DNA of 64,000 bases, taken from assembly GCF_002860125.1 (NCBI RefSeq), contig NZ_PGVA01000005.1, forward strand, positions 37,182 to 101,181, given 5' to 3'. This document shows, piece by piece, positions 35,367 to 44,840 of the stretch. A program made the position numbers and the translations under genes. The stretch comes from Bacillus canaveralius (lineage in GTDB: Bacteria > Bacillota > Bacilli > Bacillales > Cytobacillaceae). The notes below the pieces were generated by a model. That model was not told the DNA's origin. It made no database searches and saw nothing but the letters and a program-made list of their open reading frames with translations. Each line of letters starts with the position of its first letter. The first letter of the stretch is position 1.

Positions 35367-37034
35367 TTAATCGCCCAAAATTCGGATTTCAGAAGATTTA
35401 TAACCTAGTACCTTAGTTTCTGTGTAGAGCGTAGCTGGTAGAATCAAAGGAACGTATAACAAAAGGATAATGAGCAAATAATGAATGCCTGCAATTCCGA
35501 AGCCAACAAACAACAATCGCAAAACAGGATACAGAATCAGCGTGAGCGGTATGGCTGCGATCAAAGACAAAAACATGCACGCTGTCATAGACTGGCGCAT
35601 CAACATGAATCCCAACAAGCTAAACGAACTGACCATCAACGGAATTGCAAATAAATAATGACTTCCCGGCATACTGAACTTGGTCCAGACGGTCAGTGCG
35701 GCCATGATCAGCATGGTCCCAACAACAATATCTATGACCGGCAGCCCCTGGACAAGTTTCTTCAATCGAGAGACGACCTTCAGCTTTCGCAGAATCCAAT
35801 AGAACAGGAGGCCAAGAATGGAAATTGCAGTCAATGCAATTAGAAGCATGGAAGAAAAGCCATTTAATTCATAGATGGAGTAAGCGATGGAAAATAAGCT
35901 TCCATATAAGTACAACAGAATAGCTATGGCTACAGCAAAAATCACCCATCGGCTGCTCCTCTGAAGAACGATATCTCCTTTTCTCCAACCATACAAAATA
36001 GTCGTAGCACTGAGAAGTAAAGCGATTGCTGCGAGAAAGACGTTCCAAGATACGGGAAAAACTACAAGATGGTCACCAAATACGTTAAAGAACACTTGAT
36101 TCTCTTTGTTCCCCAAAGTAGACAAATCCATAGAACTGAGTGCCTTCGTCATAGATAACACATATTGTCCGCTGTGCTGAACCGTTGGCAGATAGACATG
36201 CTTCAAATCATCTTCCTTGGTATGGTAAACATGGGCCCCTTCCGCATATGCGAAATTCAACCCGGATATGTCTTCTTCCTTAAAAGGAGTAAAATCGGTA
36301 TCGTTAGGCAAATGGCGGTATATATCTTCCATAAAAGAAAAAGCGTACGGATTGTTCACATACTCGTTAAATAGTTGAATGGCGCTGCCGTTCGGTCCGC
36401 TTGTCTGGAAGAGGATGACGGGCCCTTTGTAACCGCGGGCTTCCAGATTTATGACAAAACCGATGTGTTCGGAGGAATGCTTCTTTAGGTACTCCTTTGC
36501 GCCGTAAAGCCCCAATTCCTCCCCGTCCGTGAACAGGAACACCATCGTATTTCTCATCGGCTCCTCTTTTTTCAATACTCGCATCGCTTCCAACATCACG
36601 GCCACATTCACTCCGTCGTCATTCGCCCCCGGTCCCTCAGGCACAGAATCATAATGCGCCATTACCATCACCTGTTTGCCCGGTTGTGTACCTTCCATCG
36701 TGGCAACAATGTTCTGAATCGGCAGTTTCTTCTTGTCATGCATGACCGTGGATTGCTCAATAACGACTGGGATGTTCATGTCCCTAATGGTATCGGCGAT
36801 GTATTCTTTTGACTGATCATGGTAAGCAGATCCTACAGGTCGCGGTTGCTGTGCAATCTTCTTTAGATGATCATGCACTCGTTCTGCAGAAACCTTCCCT
36901 GAGGTGTCCTCTTTTGACACAACTTCAATGGATGGTATGGCCCACATATTTGCCATTATGAGTGAAAAAATTACCAGTATATAGACAATGACAGCCACCG
37001 TCCGATAACGATGATTTGTATTTTGCAGTTTCAT
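35367..37034 (-). CDS. M28-family zinc peptidase with C-terminal membrane domain
   Basis: A 555-residue membrane protein: one N-terminal helix (residues about 12-32), an outward-facing M28 aminopeptidase domain (about 50-300) and eight or so C-terminal helices. Zinc ligands are visible in VMVMAHYDSVPEGPGANDDG, FTDGEELGLYGAKEY, NLEARG, and the later AYAEGAHVYHTKEDDL. The layout matches the ERMP1/Pff1-like group rather than soluble YwaD. It likely trims peptides at the cell surface. Start ATG follows GAGGTT. It stands between broken transporter genes. Confidence 0.88.
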   Translation of the reverse strand: MKLQNTNHRYRTVAVIVYILVIFSLIMANMWAIPSIEVVSKEDTSGKVSAERVHDHLKKIAQQPRPVGSAYHDQSKEYIADTIRDMNIPVVIEQSTVMHDKKKLPIQNIVATMEGTQPGKQVMVMAHYDSVPEGPGANDDGVNVAVMLEAMRVLKKEEPMRNTMVFLFTDGEELGLYGAKEYLKKHSSEHIGFVINLEARGYKGPVILFQTSGPNGSAIQLFNEYVNNPYAFSFMEDIYRHLPNDTDFTPFKEEDISGLNFAYAEGAHVYHTKEDDLKHVYLPTVQHSGQYVLSMTKALSSMDLSTLGNKENQVFFNVFGDHLVVFPVSWNVFLAAIALLLSATTILYGWRKGDIVLQRSSRWVIFAVAIAILLYLYGSLFSIAYSIYELNGFSSMLLIALTAISILGLLFYWILRKLKVVSRLKKLVQGLPVIDIVVGTMLIMAALTVWTKFSMPGSHYLFAIPLMVSSFSLLGFMLMRQSMTACMFLSLIAAIPLTLILYPVLRLLFVGFGIAGIHYLLIILLLYVPLILPATLYTETKVLGYKSSEIRILGD

Positions 37035-37076
37035 AACCTCATATCCCCTTAGTTTATTGGGTTACCGACATCTTCC

Positions 37077-37736
37077 TCATTTACCATAACTACAAATGAT
37101 AGATGGAAGCAAGTTATGATTAGGTGAAGAAAATGTTAAGGAAATATTGCTTTGGAGGAAAAACGGCTGGCTTTCAAACGCTGTTTTAGCCTTATCCATC
37201 GTCGTCTTTGTCGTTTTAGCCGTTATGGAAATGCAAAATATTTTCTTAAACGATTTAAAAAGAACGCCCGCCAAAATCGGAGAAATAACGAGTGAGACCG
37301 ATTCTGCTATTTGGACCATTCCACTTGCTCTCCCTAAGTGCGCCTTGGAAACCAATGTCGAGACGGCCGCTTGATAAGCGGGGAACTGCAACGAACTAGC
37401 CACTGAAGAGATCGACAGGATGATGTATAAATGCCAGATGGCTAGCGAATTTGTGCTGTATAACGCAAATATCAATAAAGTTCCGAGACCAGCTATTGAA
37501 TCGCTAATGATCATCACCTTCCGTCTATCGAAACGATCGACGATTACTCCGGCAAATGGTGAAAAAACAATCGCGGGAAATGTGGAAAACAAAAGAATGA
37601 GTGAAAACATCGTCACAGACCCAGTTTCCTCTAGAACCCACACTCCTAGTGCAAATGCCGTTAACCCTGATCCAACGATCGACACCAATTGTCCTAACCA
37701 AATGAATAAAAATGTTCTAAATCCATTTGTCCCCAC
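37077..37736 (-). pseudogene. Truncated MFS transporter
   Basis: The first about 160 residues (FLFIWLGQLVSIVGSGLTAF; VIVDRFDRRKVMIISDS) are the N-terminal five helices of a major facilitator efflux pump, including the DRxxRR loop. After ISPILAGVLF the frame enters antisense of an Nramp 3' end and is meaningless until the stop. A full protein has about 400 residues, so this is a junction product. The start GTG 37736 follows GGAGG. It lies 13 bases behind the ArsR-like remnant, the usual regulator-pump pair. Confidence 0.75.
37156..37246 (+). pseudogene. 3' end of a second Nramp-like gene
   Basis: The sequence encodes NGWLSNAVLALSIVVFVVLA and then VMEMQNIF, nearly the same as the end of the Nramp-like gene at 33723 (NGWLSNAVLALSIIIFVVLA). 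About 90 bases are conserved with scattered substitutions. It lies inside the truncated MFS frame on the opposite strand and marks the breakpoint. Confidence 0.7.
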
Positions 37737-37748
37737 TCGTTGATCCTC

Positions 37749-38171
37749 CTAGTCCTCTTTTTTGTATAAAGAAAGTACAGCTCCATATCTTTTGATGTTT
37801 GCGTTCGTGGTGTCTTCATTTTTCTTTTCCTGCCAGGGTTTTATGACTGCCATTAATTCTCTTTTCAGCATTGCAGCTTCTTGATCGTTTAAGGTTAACT
37901 GCCCGGCAAAAAAGAGCTGTTGATCAACGTCCTCATCTGCTAATTTGCCAAGTGATCTTAAATATTGGTCGCGAAAGTCATTGATTGTTTTTCTGACAAT
38001 ATTTAATTTGTGATTGTCCCCTTCGTCCGCTTCCTCAATATCGTGCAAACGAATGCGAAAATCTTTGGCAACCGGCAAATAATATTTTTCAAGGATCCCG
38101 CCATTGTCTCTCGTATCGGTTAAAACTAATAATCCTGATTTAACAAGTTCGCGCACATAGTCATGCCCCAT
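37749..38171 (-). pseudogene. N-terminally truncated ArsR-like regulator
   Basis: The 140 residues start HDYVRELVKSGLLVLTDTR and GGILEKYYLPVAKDFRI, the wing and linker of ArsR-type winged-helix regulators that end in a long helical region. About 50 residues with the recognition helix are absent, and no ribosome site precedes the first codon. It sits upstream of the MFS remnant as its former regulator. Confidence 0.55.
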
Positions 38172-38213
38172 TTGTATTCAACTTAAGTTTATCATTCAAA
38201 TTATTTTGAATGA

Positions 38214-38239
38214 GTAAAAAGCTGCCCAAATTGACAGCT
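38214..38239 (-). terminator. Terminator of the EamA gene
   Basis: Arms AGCTGCCC and GACAGCT followed on the reverse strand by TTTTTACTC. Confidence 0.65.
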
Positions 38240-38264
38240 CCAACAATCCCTACATTTTATCAGA

Positions 38265-38693
38265 TTAACTCAATGCTGTTAAAACGACTCCGATCGCAAT
38301 AAGCGCAACGCCCAATCCATTTAACAGACTTATTTTTTCACCAAGGAACAAGATCGCCAAAACGGTGGCGAGAACGACACTCAGTTTATCAATGGGCGCC
38401 ACCTGGGACACCTTTCCGACCCTGAGCGCCATGAAATAGAACAACCAGGATGTAGCCCCGGCGATGCCGCTGAGAATGATAAACATAAATGTCCGCTTTT
38501 GATTGATGATCTCCGGTATCTTCTGTAAATTCCCTTCAAAGGCAACAACGCCAATCAAAAACACGGCCATGATGATCGCTCTTACTGCGGTAGCCGTATT
38601 CGGGTCAATGTTTTGCAATCCAATTTTTCCAAATATACTGACCAAAGCAGCCGATATCGCTGCAAGAAGCGCATATATAAGCCAAAGCGACAT
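38265..38693 (-). CDS. EamA-family half-size DMT transporter
   Basis: A 142-residue membrane protein with five helices forming one EamA domain: SLWLIYALLAAISAALVSIF at the start and SQVAPIDKLSVVLATVLAILFLGE near the end. Half-size members act as dimers. Start is ATG 38693 behind AGGGAGG; an in-frame ATG at 38741 has no site. Single gene with its own terminator. Substrate unknown. Confidence 0.85.
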   Translation of the reverse strand: MSLWLIYALLAAISAALVSIFGKIGLQNIDPNTATAVRAIIMAVFLIGVVAFEGNLQKIPEIINQKRTFMFIILSGIAGATSWLFYFMALRVGKVSQVAPIDKLSVVLATVLAILFLGEKISLLNGLGVALIAIGVVLTALS

Positions 38694-38889
38694 AATTCCT
38701 GCCTCCCTTAAAATTTTCTCATCTTTATAAGTATGCTCCATCGTTCGTTCCTTATTATGTACTGTGATTACAGATGTTCCATCCTGATTAAATAGTCATA
38801 AATTTTATAAAAGAACTCTTCTTATTAAATTGTCCTGTTCCGTTACATAATAAAAGGCAGCTCTACATGAAGTAAAGCCACCATCCGCA

Positions 38890-40716
38890 TTATTTTTTCA
38901 AATGATAAGGTACAGTCGTGACAACAACGTTTCTCCGGTACAGCAAGAAGGCGCGAATCAGTAAACTTGATTGGTTGTGAAGGATATTGTGCCAGCCCTT
39001 CTTAGGAATGAATTGTGGAATGATGACTGTGACCTGATAATTCGCTTCCCGCGCTTTATGTTCAACAGTATCAACAAATTTCGTCAATGGATGAATGATG
39101 CTTCTGTAATGCGAGTGCAGGGTTACCAGCCTAATATCAGGTTGCCATTTCTTCCATTTTTCTTCAAACCTTTTCTCGTCTTCCCTTTCAAAAGCAACGT
39201 AAACGGCAATAATTTGGTCGGCTGAAAGAGATTTTGCATAGTTTAATGAGTTCTCCACCACATGAGTAATCCCTGCGACAGGAACAATAATAACATTCCC
39301 TTCAATTGGTACAGAAGGCTCACAAGTCGTAAGCCGAAGTTGGTCTCCCACTGCTTCATAATGATTTCTGATTCTATGAAAGACATACACGATAACAGGT
39401 ATGAAGATTAGCACCGGCCATACCTGTGAAAATTTGGTTAAAAAGAACATGATTGTAACTGTAAAGCTGATCACGGCACCCGTTGAATTAATAACGAATT
39501 TCGCGATCCAGCCTTGAGGCTTTTCACGAAGCCACTTCACCATCATTCCTGTCTGGGACAACGTGAATGGAATAAACACACCAACGGCATAAAGCGGGAT
39601 CAGGTGTTCAGTTTGTCCCTCAAAGGCAATAATTAAAACGATGGACAAAAGTCCAAGAATGATAATTCCATTGGAGTAGCCTAATCGGTCTCCTCTAATT
39701 GTAAACATTCTTGGGATAAATTTATCCTTGGCAAGGTTCACTGCCAGTAAAGGGAAAGCGGAATAGCCAGTATTGGCGGCAAGGATCAAGATCAATGCTG
39801 TCGTTCCTTGAATGAAGAAATACATGAAATTTCGGCCAAAAGTCTCTTCTGCAATCTGTGAGACAACTGTTACCTCTCCACTTGGGGCAACTCCATAATA
39901 ATAAGCCAGATATACAATTCCCGAAAACAACAAAGCAAGTAAGACACCCATCGCAATTAATGTTTTAGCAGCATTATTAGGGGCTGGATCTTTAAAGTTC
40001 GGGATTGCATTGGAAATGGCTTCAACCCCGGTTAAAGCAGAACTACCTGACGCAAATGCTCTGAGGAGGATAAATAAACTGATCCCTGCTACTGGCGCTC
40101 CAATCGGTGTATGCAAATCGGGTGAAACCTGTCCCGTTACAATCTTATATATACCCACACCAATTAATATGAATAACGCTAGAACAAATAAATAAACTGG
40201 ATAGGCTAAAACCGAAGCTGATTCCGTTACACCTCTCAAGTTCAAGATTGTAATAAATATAACAAATACAATGGCTATGGAAACATTATAGCTATACAGG
40301 CTCGGGAACGCTGATGTTATCGCATCCGTCCCCGCAGAAACGCTTACCGCTACAGTCAAAATATAGTCCACCAACAAGGAACCCCCAGCGATTAACCCGG
40401 GATTTACACCTAGATTTTTCTTGGAGACCACATATGCGCCCCCGCCGTGGGGATAAGCAAAGATAATTTGCCTATATGACAAAATTAGTGCCGTTAACAG
40501 AATTAATACGCCAACTGCGATAGGAATCGAATACCAGAAAGCTGCAGCACCAACTGTAACGAGAACAATCAATATTTGCTCCGGACCGTATGCAACTGAT
40601 GATAACGCGTCAGAAGAAAGGATCGCCAACGCTTTAGTTTTGTTAAGCTTCTGTTCCCCTAATTCAGTTGATTTTAACGGTCGTCCAATTAAAAGTCTTT
40701 TTATAGAAGAAATCAC
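38890..40716 (-). CDS. kimA: Potassium importer KimA (YdaO-type APC transporter)
   Basis: A 608-residue K+/H+ symporter of the amino acid-polyamine superfamily with 12 helices and a cytoplasmic C-terminal domain (about 470-608). The first helix region SSDALSSVAYGPEQIL and RAFASGSSALTGVEAISNAIP are the KUP/KimA signatures; length equals the Bacillus protein (607). Start GTG 40716. A c-di-AMP riboswitch with terminator lies upstream, so high c-di-AMP (high K+) should switch it off. Confidence 0.94.
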   Translation of the reverse strand: MISSIKRLLIGRPLKSTELGEQKLNKTKALAILSSDALSSVAYGPEQILIVLVTVGAAAFWYSIPIAVGVLILLTALILSYRQIIFAYPHGGGAYVVSKKNLGVNPGLIAGGSLLVDYILTVAVSVSAGTDAITSAFPSLYSYNVSIAIVFVIFITILNLRGVTESASVLAYPVYLFVLALFILIGVGIYKIVTGQVSPDLHTPIGAPVAGISLFILLRAFASGSSALTGVEAISNAIPNFKDPAPNNAAKTLIAMGVLLALLFSGIVYLAYYYGVAPSGEVTVVSQIAEETFGRNFMYFFIQGTTALILILAANTGYSAFPLLAVNLAKDKFIPRMFTIRGDRLGYSNGIIILGLLSIVLIIAFEGQTEHLIPLYAVGVFIPFTLSQTGMMVKWLREKPQGWIAKFVINSTGAVISFTVTIMFFLTKFSQVWPVLIFIPVIVYVFHRIRNHYEAVGDQLRLTTCEPSVPIEGNVIIVPVAGITHVVENSLNYAKSLSADQIIAVYVAFEREDEKRFEEKWKKWQPDIRLVTLHSHYRSIIHPLTKFVDTVEHKAREANYQVTVIIPQFIPKKGWHNILHNQSSLLIRAFLLYRRNVVVTTVPYHLKK

Positions 40717-40800
40717 TGATTTTCACCGCCGACTAGTTGTATAATTTATTTTTCCCTGTTATGCAATAAAAAATCTCAGGCAAAACTAGACTCTAAAAAT

Positions 40801-40841
40801 AAAAAAACGCCCACAAGCCATAAGATAATAGACCTGCAGAC
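40801..40841 (-). terminator. Riboswitch expression-platform terminator
   Basis: Reverse-strand arms GTCTGCAGGTC and GGCTTGTGGGC pair fully with G-U wobbles, followed by seven T residues. It lies between the aptamer and kimA. Confidence 0.8.
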
Positions 40842-40860
40842 ATCAGTTTTGTTGTCGTAC

Positions 40861-41015
40861 AAGCTCCACCTTCCTTCTCATTAACGCTTACGAGGTTAGC
40901 TGTCGGATTCGGACCTTGAGTAGCCCTTCCTGTTATAGGATTCACCCCTTGGATTATGAAACAACCCAAAAAATCGGTTCCCCCGCACCATCTGGTTTCA
41001 GCGATTTAGAAATAT
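40861..41015 (-). ncRNA. c-di-AMP (ydaO-yuaA) riboswitch
   Basis: The reverse strand carries the conserved aptamer blocks in order: AATCGCTGAAACC, GCGGGGGAACC, GGGGTGAATCC, GGTCCGAATCCG, CAGCTAACCTCGTAAGCG and GAGAAGGA. These match the ydaO-yuaA class that binds two c-di-AMP molecules. Its target is kimA, ended or allowed by the terminator that follows. Confidence 0.93.
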
Positions 41016-41162
41016 GAAACTGCTGATTATGATACTCCTGTGTTGCAGAAAAGTAAATGAAAAAATTAAACCCCAGAATAGAAAGATTATGTTGTTGTGT
41101 ATAATATAAATTCTTCAGGCAAAAAATAGTTTATTATATCAATATACGATAGGAGTATTTTG

Positions 41163-41291
41163 ATGCATAAAGAAAACTATCCCTTGTTATCTGATGAATT
41201 TTTGGACGAAGTAGTCAAAGAGATTAATGATCTATATGGGAGTCCAACAACGGAACAAAATCAGCTGCCGAGAAATGATGATAGTGGATAA
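41163..41291 (+). CDS. Small acidic protein, unknown (42 residues)
   Basis: ATG 41163 behind GATAGGAG. Product MHKENYPLLSDEFLDEVVKE continues INDLYGSPTTEQNQLPRND. Acidic amphipathic helix with polar tail, no membrane part. A terminator follows 55 bases later. Not recognised. Confidence 0.6.
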   Translation: MHKENYPLLSDEFLDEVVKEINDLYGSPTTEQNQLPRNDDSG

Positions 41292-41346
41292 TCAGTTCAA
41301 AGAAAAGGAACTGCATGTTGCTCCCGAATCTGGATTACCGTAAATC

Positions 41347-41376
41347 AAAAAAATGAGCCTGATCGGCTCATTTTTT
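41347..41376. terminator. Bidirectional terminator
   Basis: Arms AAAAAAATGAGCC and GGCTCATTTTTT with a four-base loop, between the small gene and converging pncB. Confidence 0.85.
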
Positions 41377-41387
41377 CGTTGCACAAA

Positions 41388-42857
41388 TTACTCTTCTGTT
41401 ATCTTGTTCACTTTCTCTCTCACTTCATCAATGTTCCGCATTTTATTTTCCCAGCATTTTTGGCTTAAATCGACAGGGTATTCTTCAGGATTCAAAGTTC
41501 TTCTGTATTCGGCCCAGAGCAGGGAGAGATTTTCGGCTGCGTACTCGCGTAATTCTTCCAGGCATGGAAGCTCATAGACAAGCTGGCCATCTACATATAT
41601 GTCTTCATGAAGGTCTTTTGCTGTAAAATTGGTGACAAACTTGCTGATGTACGTATGGACCGGGTGAAACATTTTCAACCGCTCTTCTTCTTGAGGATTT
41701 TCATCTTCCATCGCGATATAATCGCCTTCTGATTTATTGTTATCGTTATTAATAATCCGATAGACTTTTTTCAGGCCGGGAGTTGTCACTTTTTCCGGAT
41801 TGCCGGAAATTTTAATCGAATCGGTCATATTCCCGTTCTCATCTTCTATCGCGACAATTTTATAGACAGCTCCTAAAGCGGCCTGGTCATAAGCGGTAAT
41901 CAGCTTCGTTCCAATTCCCCAGCTATCAATCTCCGCTCCCTGCGCCTTCAAGTGCATAATTGTATATTCATCAAGATCGCTTGAAGCGACAATTTTCGTT
42001 TCAGTAAATCCTGCTTTATCGAGCATTTTCCTCGATTCCTTGGATAGGTAAGCAAGGTCGCCGCTGTCAAGGCGGATCGCCTTAAAATTGATTTTATCAC
42101 CAAGCTCCCTTGCTACTTTAATCGCATTTGGCACACCGGAACGAAGCGTATCATATGTATCCACTAAAAATACACAGTCTTTATGGGCGCTTGCGTATGT
42201 ATGGAATGCTTCATATTCGTCCCGATATGCCTGGACGAGCGAGTGGGCATGAGTCCCTGCGACCGGGATACCAAACATTTTCCCGGCGCGCACGTTGCTT
42301 GTTGCCTGGAAGCCAGCCAAATAAGCAGCCCTCGTTCCCCAGACTGCCGCGTCCATTTCCTGCGCCCGCCTTGTGCCAAATTCCATTGCTGTTTGATCGC
42401 CGACTACATGCTTCACACGTGAAGCTTTTGTCGCAATCAAAGTTTGATAGTTGATAATGTTAAGGAGCGCTGTTTCAATCAGCTGGGCTTCCGCGAGTGG
42501 CGCGTCTACCCGGAGAATCGGTTCATTGCCGAAAACCAGTTCACCCTCCTTCATCGAGCGGATCGTTCCAGTGAAGCGCAAATTTCGCAAATAGTCGAGA
42601 AAATCATCATCGTATTTGGCTTCTTCTTTTAAATATTCAAGATCGCTTTCAGCAAACCGGAAGTTTTGCATATATTGAATAACTCGCTCGAGCCCGGCAA
42701 AAACAGCATAGCCGTTGCCAAATGGCAGCTTACGAAAAAACAGCTCAAATACCGCTTTCCGGTTATGCATTTTGTCACGCCAATACGCTTCCGCCATGTT
42801 GATTTGGTACAAATCGGTATGAAGCGCCAGACTGTCATCGTTATATATATGTTTCAT
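41388..42857 (-). CDS. pncB: Nicotinate phosphoribosyltransferase
   Basis: A 489-residue enzyme that joins nicotinate and PRPP to nicotinate mononucleotide in NAD salvage. The opening LHTDLYQINMAEAYW, the active His region FGTRRAQEMDAAVWGTRAA, GIPVAGTHAHSLVQAY and IRLDSGDLAYLSKESRK, with ASSDLDEYTI, are family motifs. Start ATG 42857 behind GGAGG; upstream codons to 43040 are antisense to the neighbour's coding end and lack a site. It follows pncA by 16 bases, forming a two-gene operon. Confidence 0.94.
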   Translation of the reverse strand: MKHIYNDDSLALHTDLYQINMAEAYWRDKMHNRKAVFELFFRKLPFGNGYAVFAGLERVIQYMQNFRFAESDLEYLKEEAKYDDDFLDYLRNLRFTGTIRSMKEGELVFGNEPILRVDAPLAEAQLIETALLNIINYQTLIATKASRVKHVVGDQTAMEFGTRRAQEMDAAVWGTRAAYLAGFQATSNVRAGKMFGIPVAGTHAHSLVQAYRDEYEAFHTYASAHKDCVFLVDTYDTLRSGVPNAIKVARELGDKINFKAIRLDSGDLAYLSKESRKMLDKAGFTETKIVASSDLDEYTIMHLKAQGAEIDSWGIGTKLITAYDQAALGAVYKIVAIEDENGNMTDSIKISGNPEKVTTPGLKKVYRIINNDNNKSEGDYIAMEDENPQEEERLKMFHPVHTYISKFVTNFTAKDLHEDIYVDGQLVYELPCLEELREYAAENLSLLWAEYRRTLNPEEYPVDLSQKCWENKMRNIDEVREKVNKITEE

Positions 42858-42873
42858 TCCGTTCCCTCCATTT

Positions 42874-43419
42874 TTATAACACCTTTGCGCCAAGCGAATG
42901 TTCAAAATGGCCCAGTGCCCATTCATGCCCGGCTTCATTGAAAGATGCAACCGCATCTTTATAAACAGTAATGTTAAAGCCTTTGTTATAAGCATCAACC
43001 GCCGTATGCAGCACACAAATATCCGTACACACCCCGGCAAGGTGCACTTCTGTTATGCCGCGTTCGCGCAGCTTTATTTCCAGGTCCGTTCCGGCAAAAG
43101 CAGAGTATCTCGTTTTATCAAAGTAAAGCACATGATCTTTGTGTTTGTGTTCTTTGAACACATTATCCAGTTCCCCGTATAAGTCTCGTCCCTTAGTATT
43201 TCGAATGTTGTGGGGGGGATAAAATTTTGTTTCCGGGTGATATGTATCGCCGAGATCATGAACATCAATCGCAAGCACGACCAAATCGCCGTTTTCAATG
43301 AACTCTTTTGTTAAGGAAACAATTTTGTTTTCAATTTCCTGCCCAGGCTTGCCGCAAGTAAGTGCTCCATCTTCTGCAACAAAATCGTATGTATAATCAA
43401 TATTGATAAAAGCTTTCAT
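42874..43419 (-). CDS. pncA: Nicotinamidase
   Basis: A 181-residue cysteine hydrolase that turns nicotinamide into nicotinate. Catalytic triad is visible: Asp in FINIDYTYDFV (residue 8), Lys in FDKTRYSAF, Cys in AGVCTDICVLHTA. Metal ligands occur in VHDLGDTYHPETK. Start ATG follows GGGAGAGG. It is the first gene of the pncA-pncB NAD salvage operon. Confidence 0.92.
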   Translation of the reverse strand: MKAFINIDYTYDFVAEDGALTCGKPGQEIENKIVSLTKEFIENGDLVVLAIDVHDLGDTYHPETKFYPPHNIRNTKGRDLYGELDNVFKEHKHKDHVLYFDKTRYSAFAGTDLEIKLRERGITEVHLAGVCTDICVLHTAVDAYNKGFNITVYKDAVASFNEAGHEWALGHFEHSLGAKVL

Positions 43420-43629
43420 CCAACCGCACCTCTCCCTTTATCAGTTTTATAATTTTCTTTAATTGCTAAACATAAAATTTCAAATCCGATTTTGCACCGC
43501 TGCTAATATATTCGCTTATCCCTGTGCCTATCCCTTCAAAATTGCCCGATTTTCCTGAACGAAGGGGACAGGCAACATTCCAACTTTCTCCGGCATTTTA
43601 GGGAGATGAGGTTTTAGAGATTGGAATAA

Positions 43630-43662
43630 ACAAAAAAACAAGGTCATCGTATGCCTTGTTTT
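43630..43662 (-). terminator. Terminator of dgkB
   Basis: Arms AAAACAAGG and CCTTGTTTT, with TTTTTTTG following on the reverse strand. A second GC-rich stem with GGGGACAGG arms lies at about 43517-43573. Confidence 0.75.
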
Positions 43663-43684
43663 AAAATCTTTTTGCTTTAGTTTG

Positions 43685-44596
43685 TTATGGTCGATCATTT
43701 GGGCGTATCTGATCAAGCGGCGCAAACACTTCAAAATGGCGATAAAGGTTTTCAAACTCGGCCGGCGCTTCTCCGCCCAGCTCTCCGTCGAGGTTAAGGA
43801 GCAGCTTCTCCGCTGAATGAACTTTAATATGGCTTGCTTTCGTATAAATGACATTGGCATCATTGACATGTTCACCGCGAATCGCCAGTGTTGCAACGCG
43901 GATAAAATCGGCCAGGTTCGTCTTTTTCAAGATCAGGAGTGTAAACAGTCCGTCATTAATCGAAGCATCTGGTGCCAGCTTTTCAAAGCCTCCAACTGAA
44001 TTTGTCAGGCCAACAAGAAACAGCATCGCTTCTCCTTCAAACAGCCTTCCGTCGTATTCGATACTGATGTCGGTAGCACGAATCGATGGCAGCATTTCCA
44101 TCCCCTTTAAGTAATAGGCAAGCTGGCCGAGCATTGTTTTTAATTTGCTCGGGACTTCATAAGTTAACTCGGTCAGGCGTCCCCCGCCGGCAATGTTAAT
44201 AAAGTATTTTTCATTCATTCTGCCGATATCAACCGGGATCGTATCCCCTTTGACTATAATATCAGCAGCCGCTTCGACGTCACGCGGAATATGAAGAGCC
44301 CGGGCAAAGTCATTCGTCGTTCCCATCGGGATAATTCCAAGCTTCGGCCGGTATTCCTGCTCAGCCATTCCGTTGACGACTTCATTAATGGTTCCATCTC
44401 CGCCCGCAGCGACGACTAAATCATACCGGCGCTCGACCGCTATTCGCGCCGCTGCCGTTGCATCTCCCTCACTAGTTGTCGCGTGGCATGAAGACTCATA
44501 GCCTGCTGTTTCCAGCTTCTGCAGCACTTCGGCTAAATGCTTTTTAAATAACTCCCGGCCTGAAGTTGGATTATAAATAATTCTTGCACGTTTCAT
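43685..44596 (-). CDS. dgkB: Diacylglycerol kinase
   Basis: A 303-residue soluble lipid kinase that returns diacylglycerol from lipoteichoic acid synthesis to phosphatidate. The DAGK catalytic loop VAAGGDGTINEVVNGM lies near residues 62-77, IIPMGTTNDFARAL near 88-101 and the C-terminal NDANVIYTKASHIKV-DGELGGEAPAEF block closes the fold. Length equals B. subtilis DgkB. Start ATG behind AGGATG. In Bacillus it lies near the gatCAB region, as here. Confidence 0.94.
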   Translation of the reverse strand: MKRARIIYNPTSGRELFKKHLAEVLQKLETAGYESSCHATTSEGDATAAARIAVERRYDLVVAAGGDGTINEVVNGMAEQEYRPKLGIIPMGTTNDFARALHIPRDVEAAADIIVKGDTIPVDIGRMNEKYFINIAGGGRLTELTYEVPSKLKTMLGQLAYYLKGMEMLPSIRATDISIEYDGRLFEGEAMLFLVGLTNSVGGFEKLAPDASINDGLFTLLILKKTNLADFIRVATLAIRGEHVNDANVIYTKASHIKVHSAEKLLLNLDGELGGEAPAEFENLYRHFEVFAPLDQIRPNDRP

Positions 44597-44808
44597 ACTG
44601 AATCATCCTACTTTTAGAATATCAAAACATAACATAGTCAATTATAGCGCTTCCATCTTTTAACATGATAGCTTAACTGCACCCTGGAAAGCAATGATTT
44701 GCTAATCATTTTTTGGAGTAACTTAAAGATCATTTTACCCCTTGTGAGCTCTTTTTACCAAATGTTTCGACCCGGTTTCTGGAATATCGTTCTATATGTT
44801 TAGCTTTT

Positions 44809-44840
44809 CAAAAAAGAAGAGCCCTTACACTGTAAGAGCT
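44809..44840 (-). terminator. Terminator of the ECF operon
   Basis: Arms AGCCCTTAC and GTAAGAGCT overlap the stop at 44839; on the reverse strand TTCTTTTTTG follows. Confidence 0.7.
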
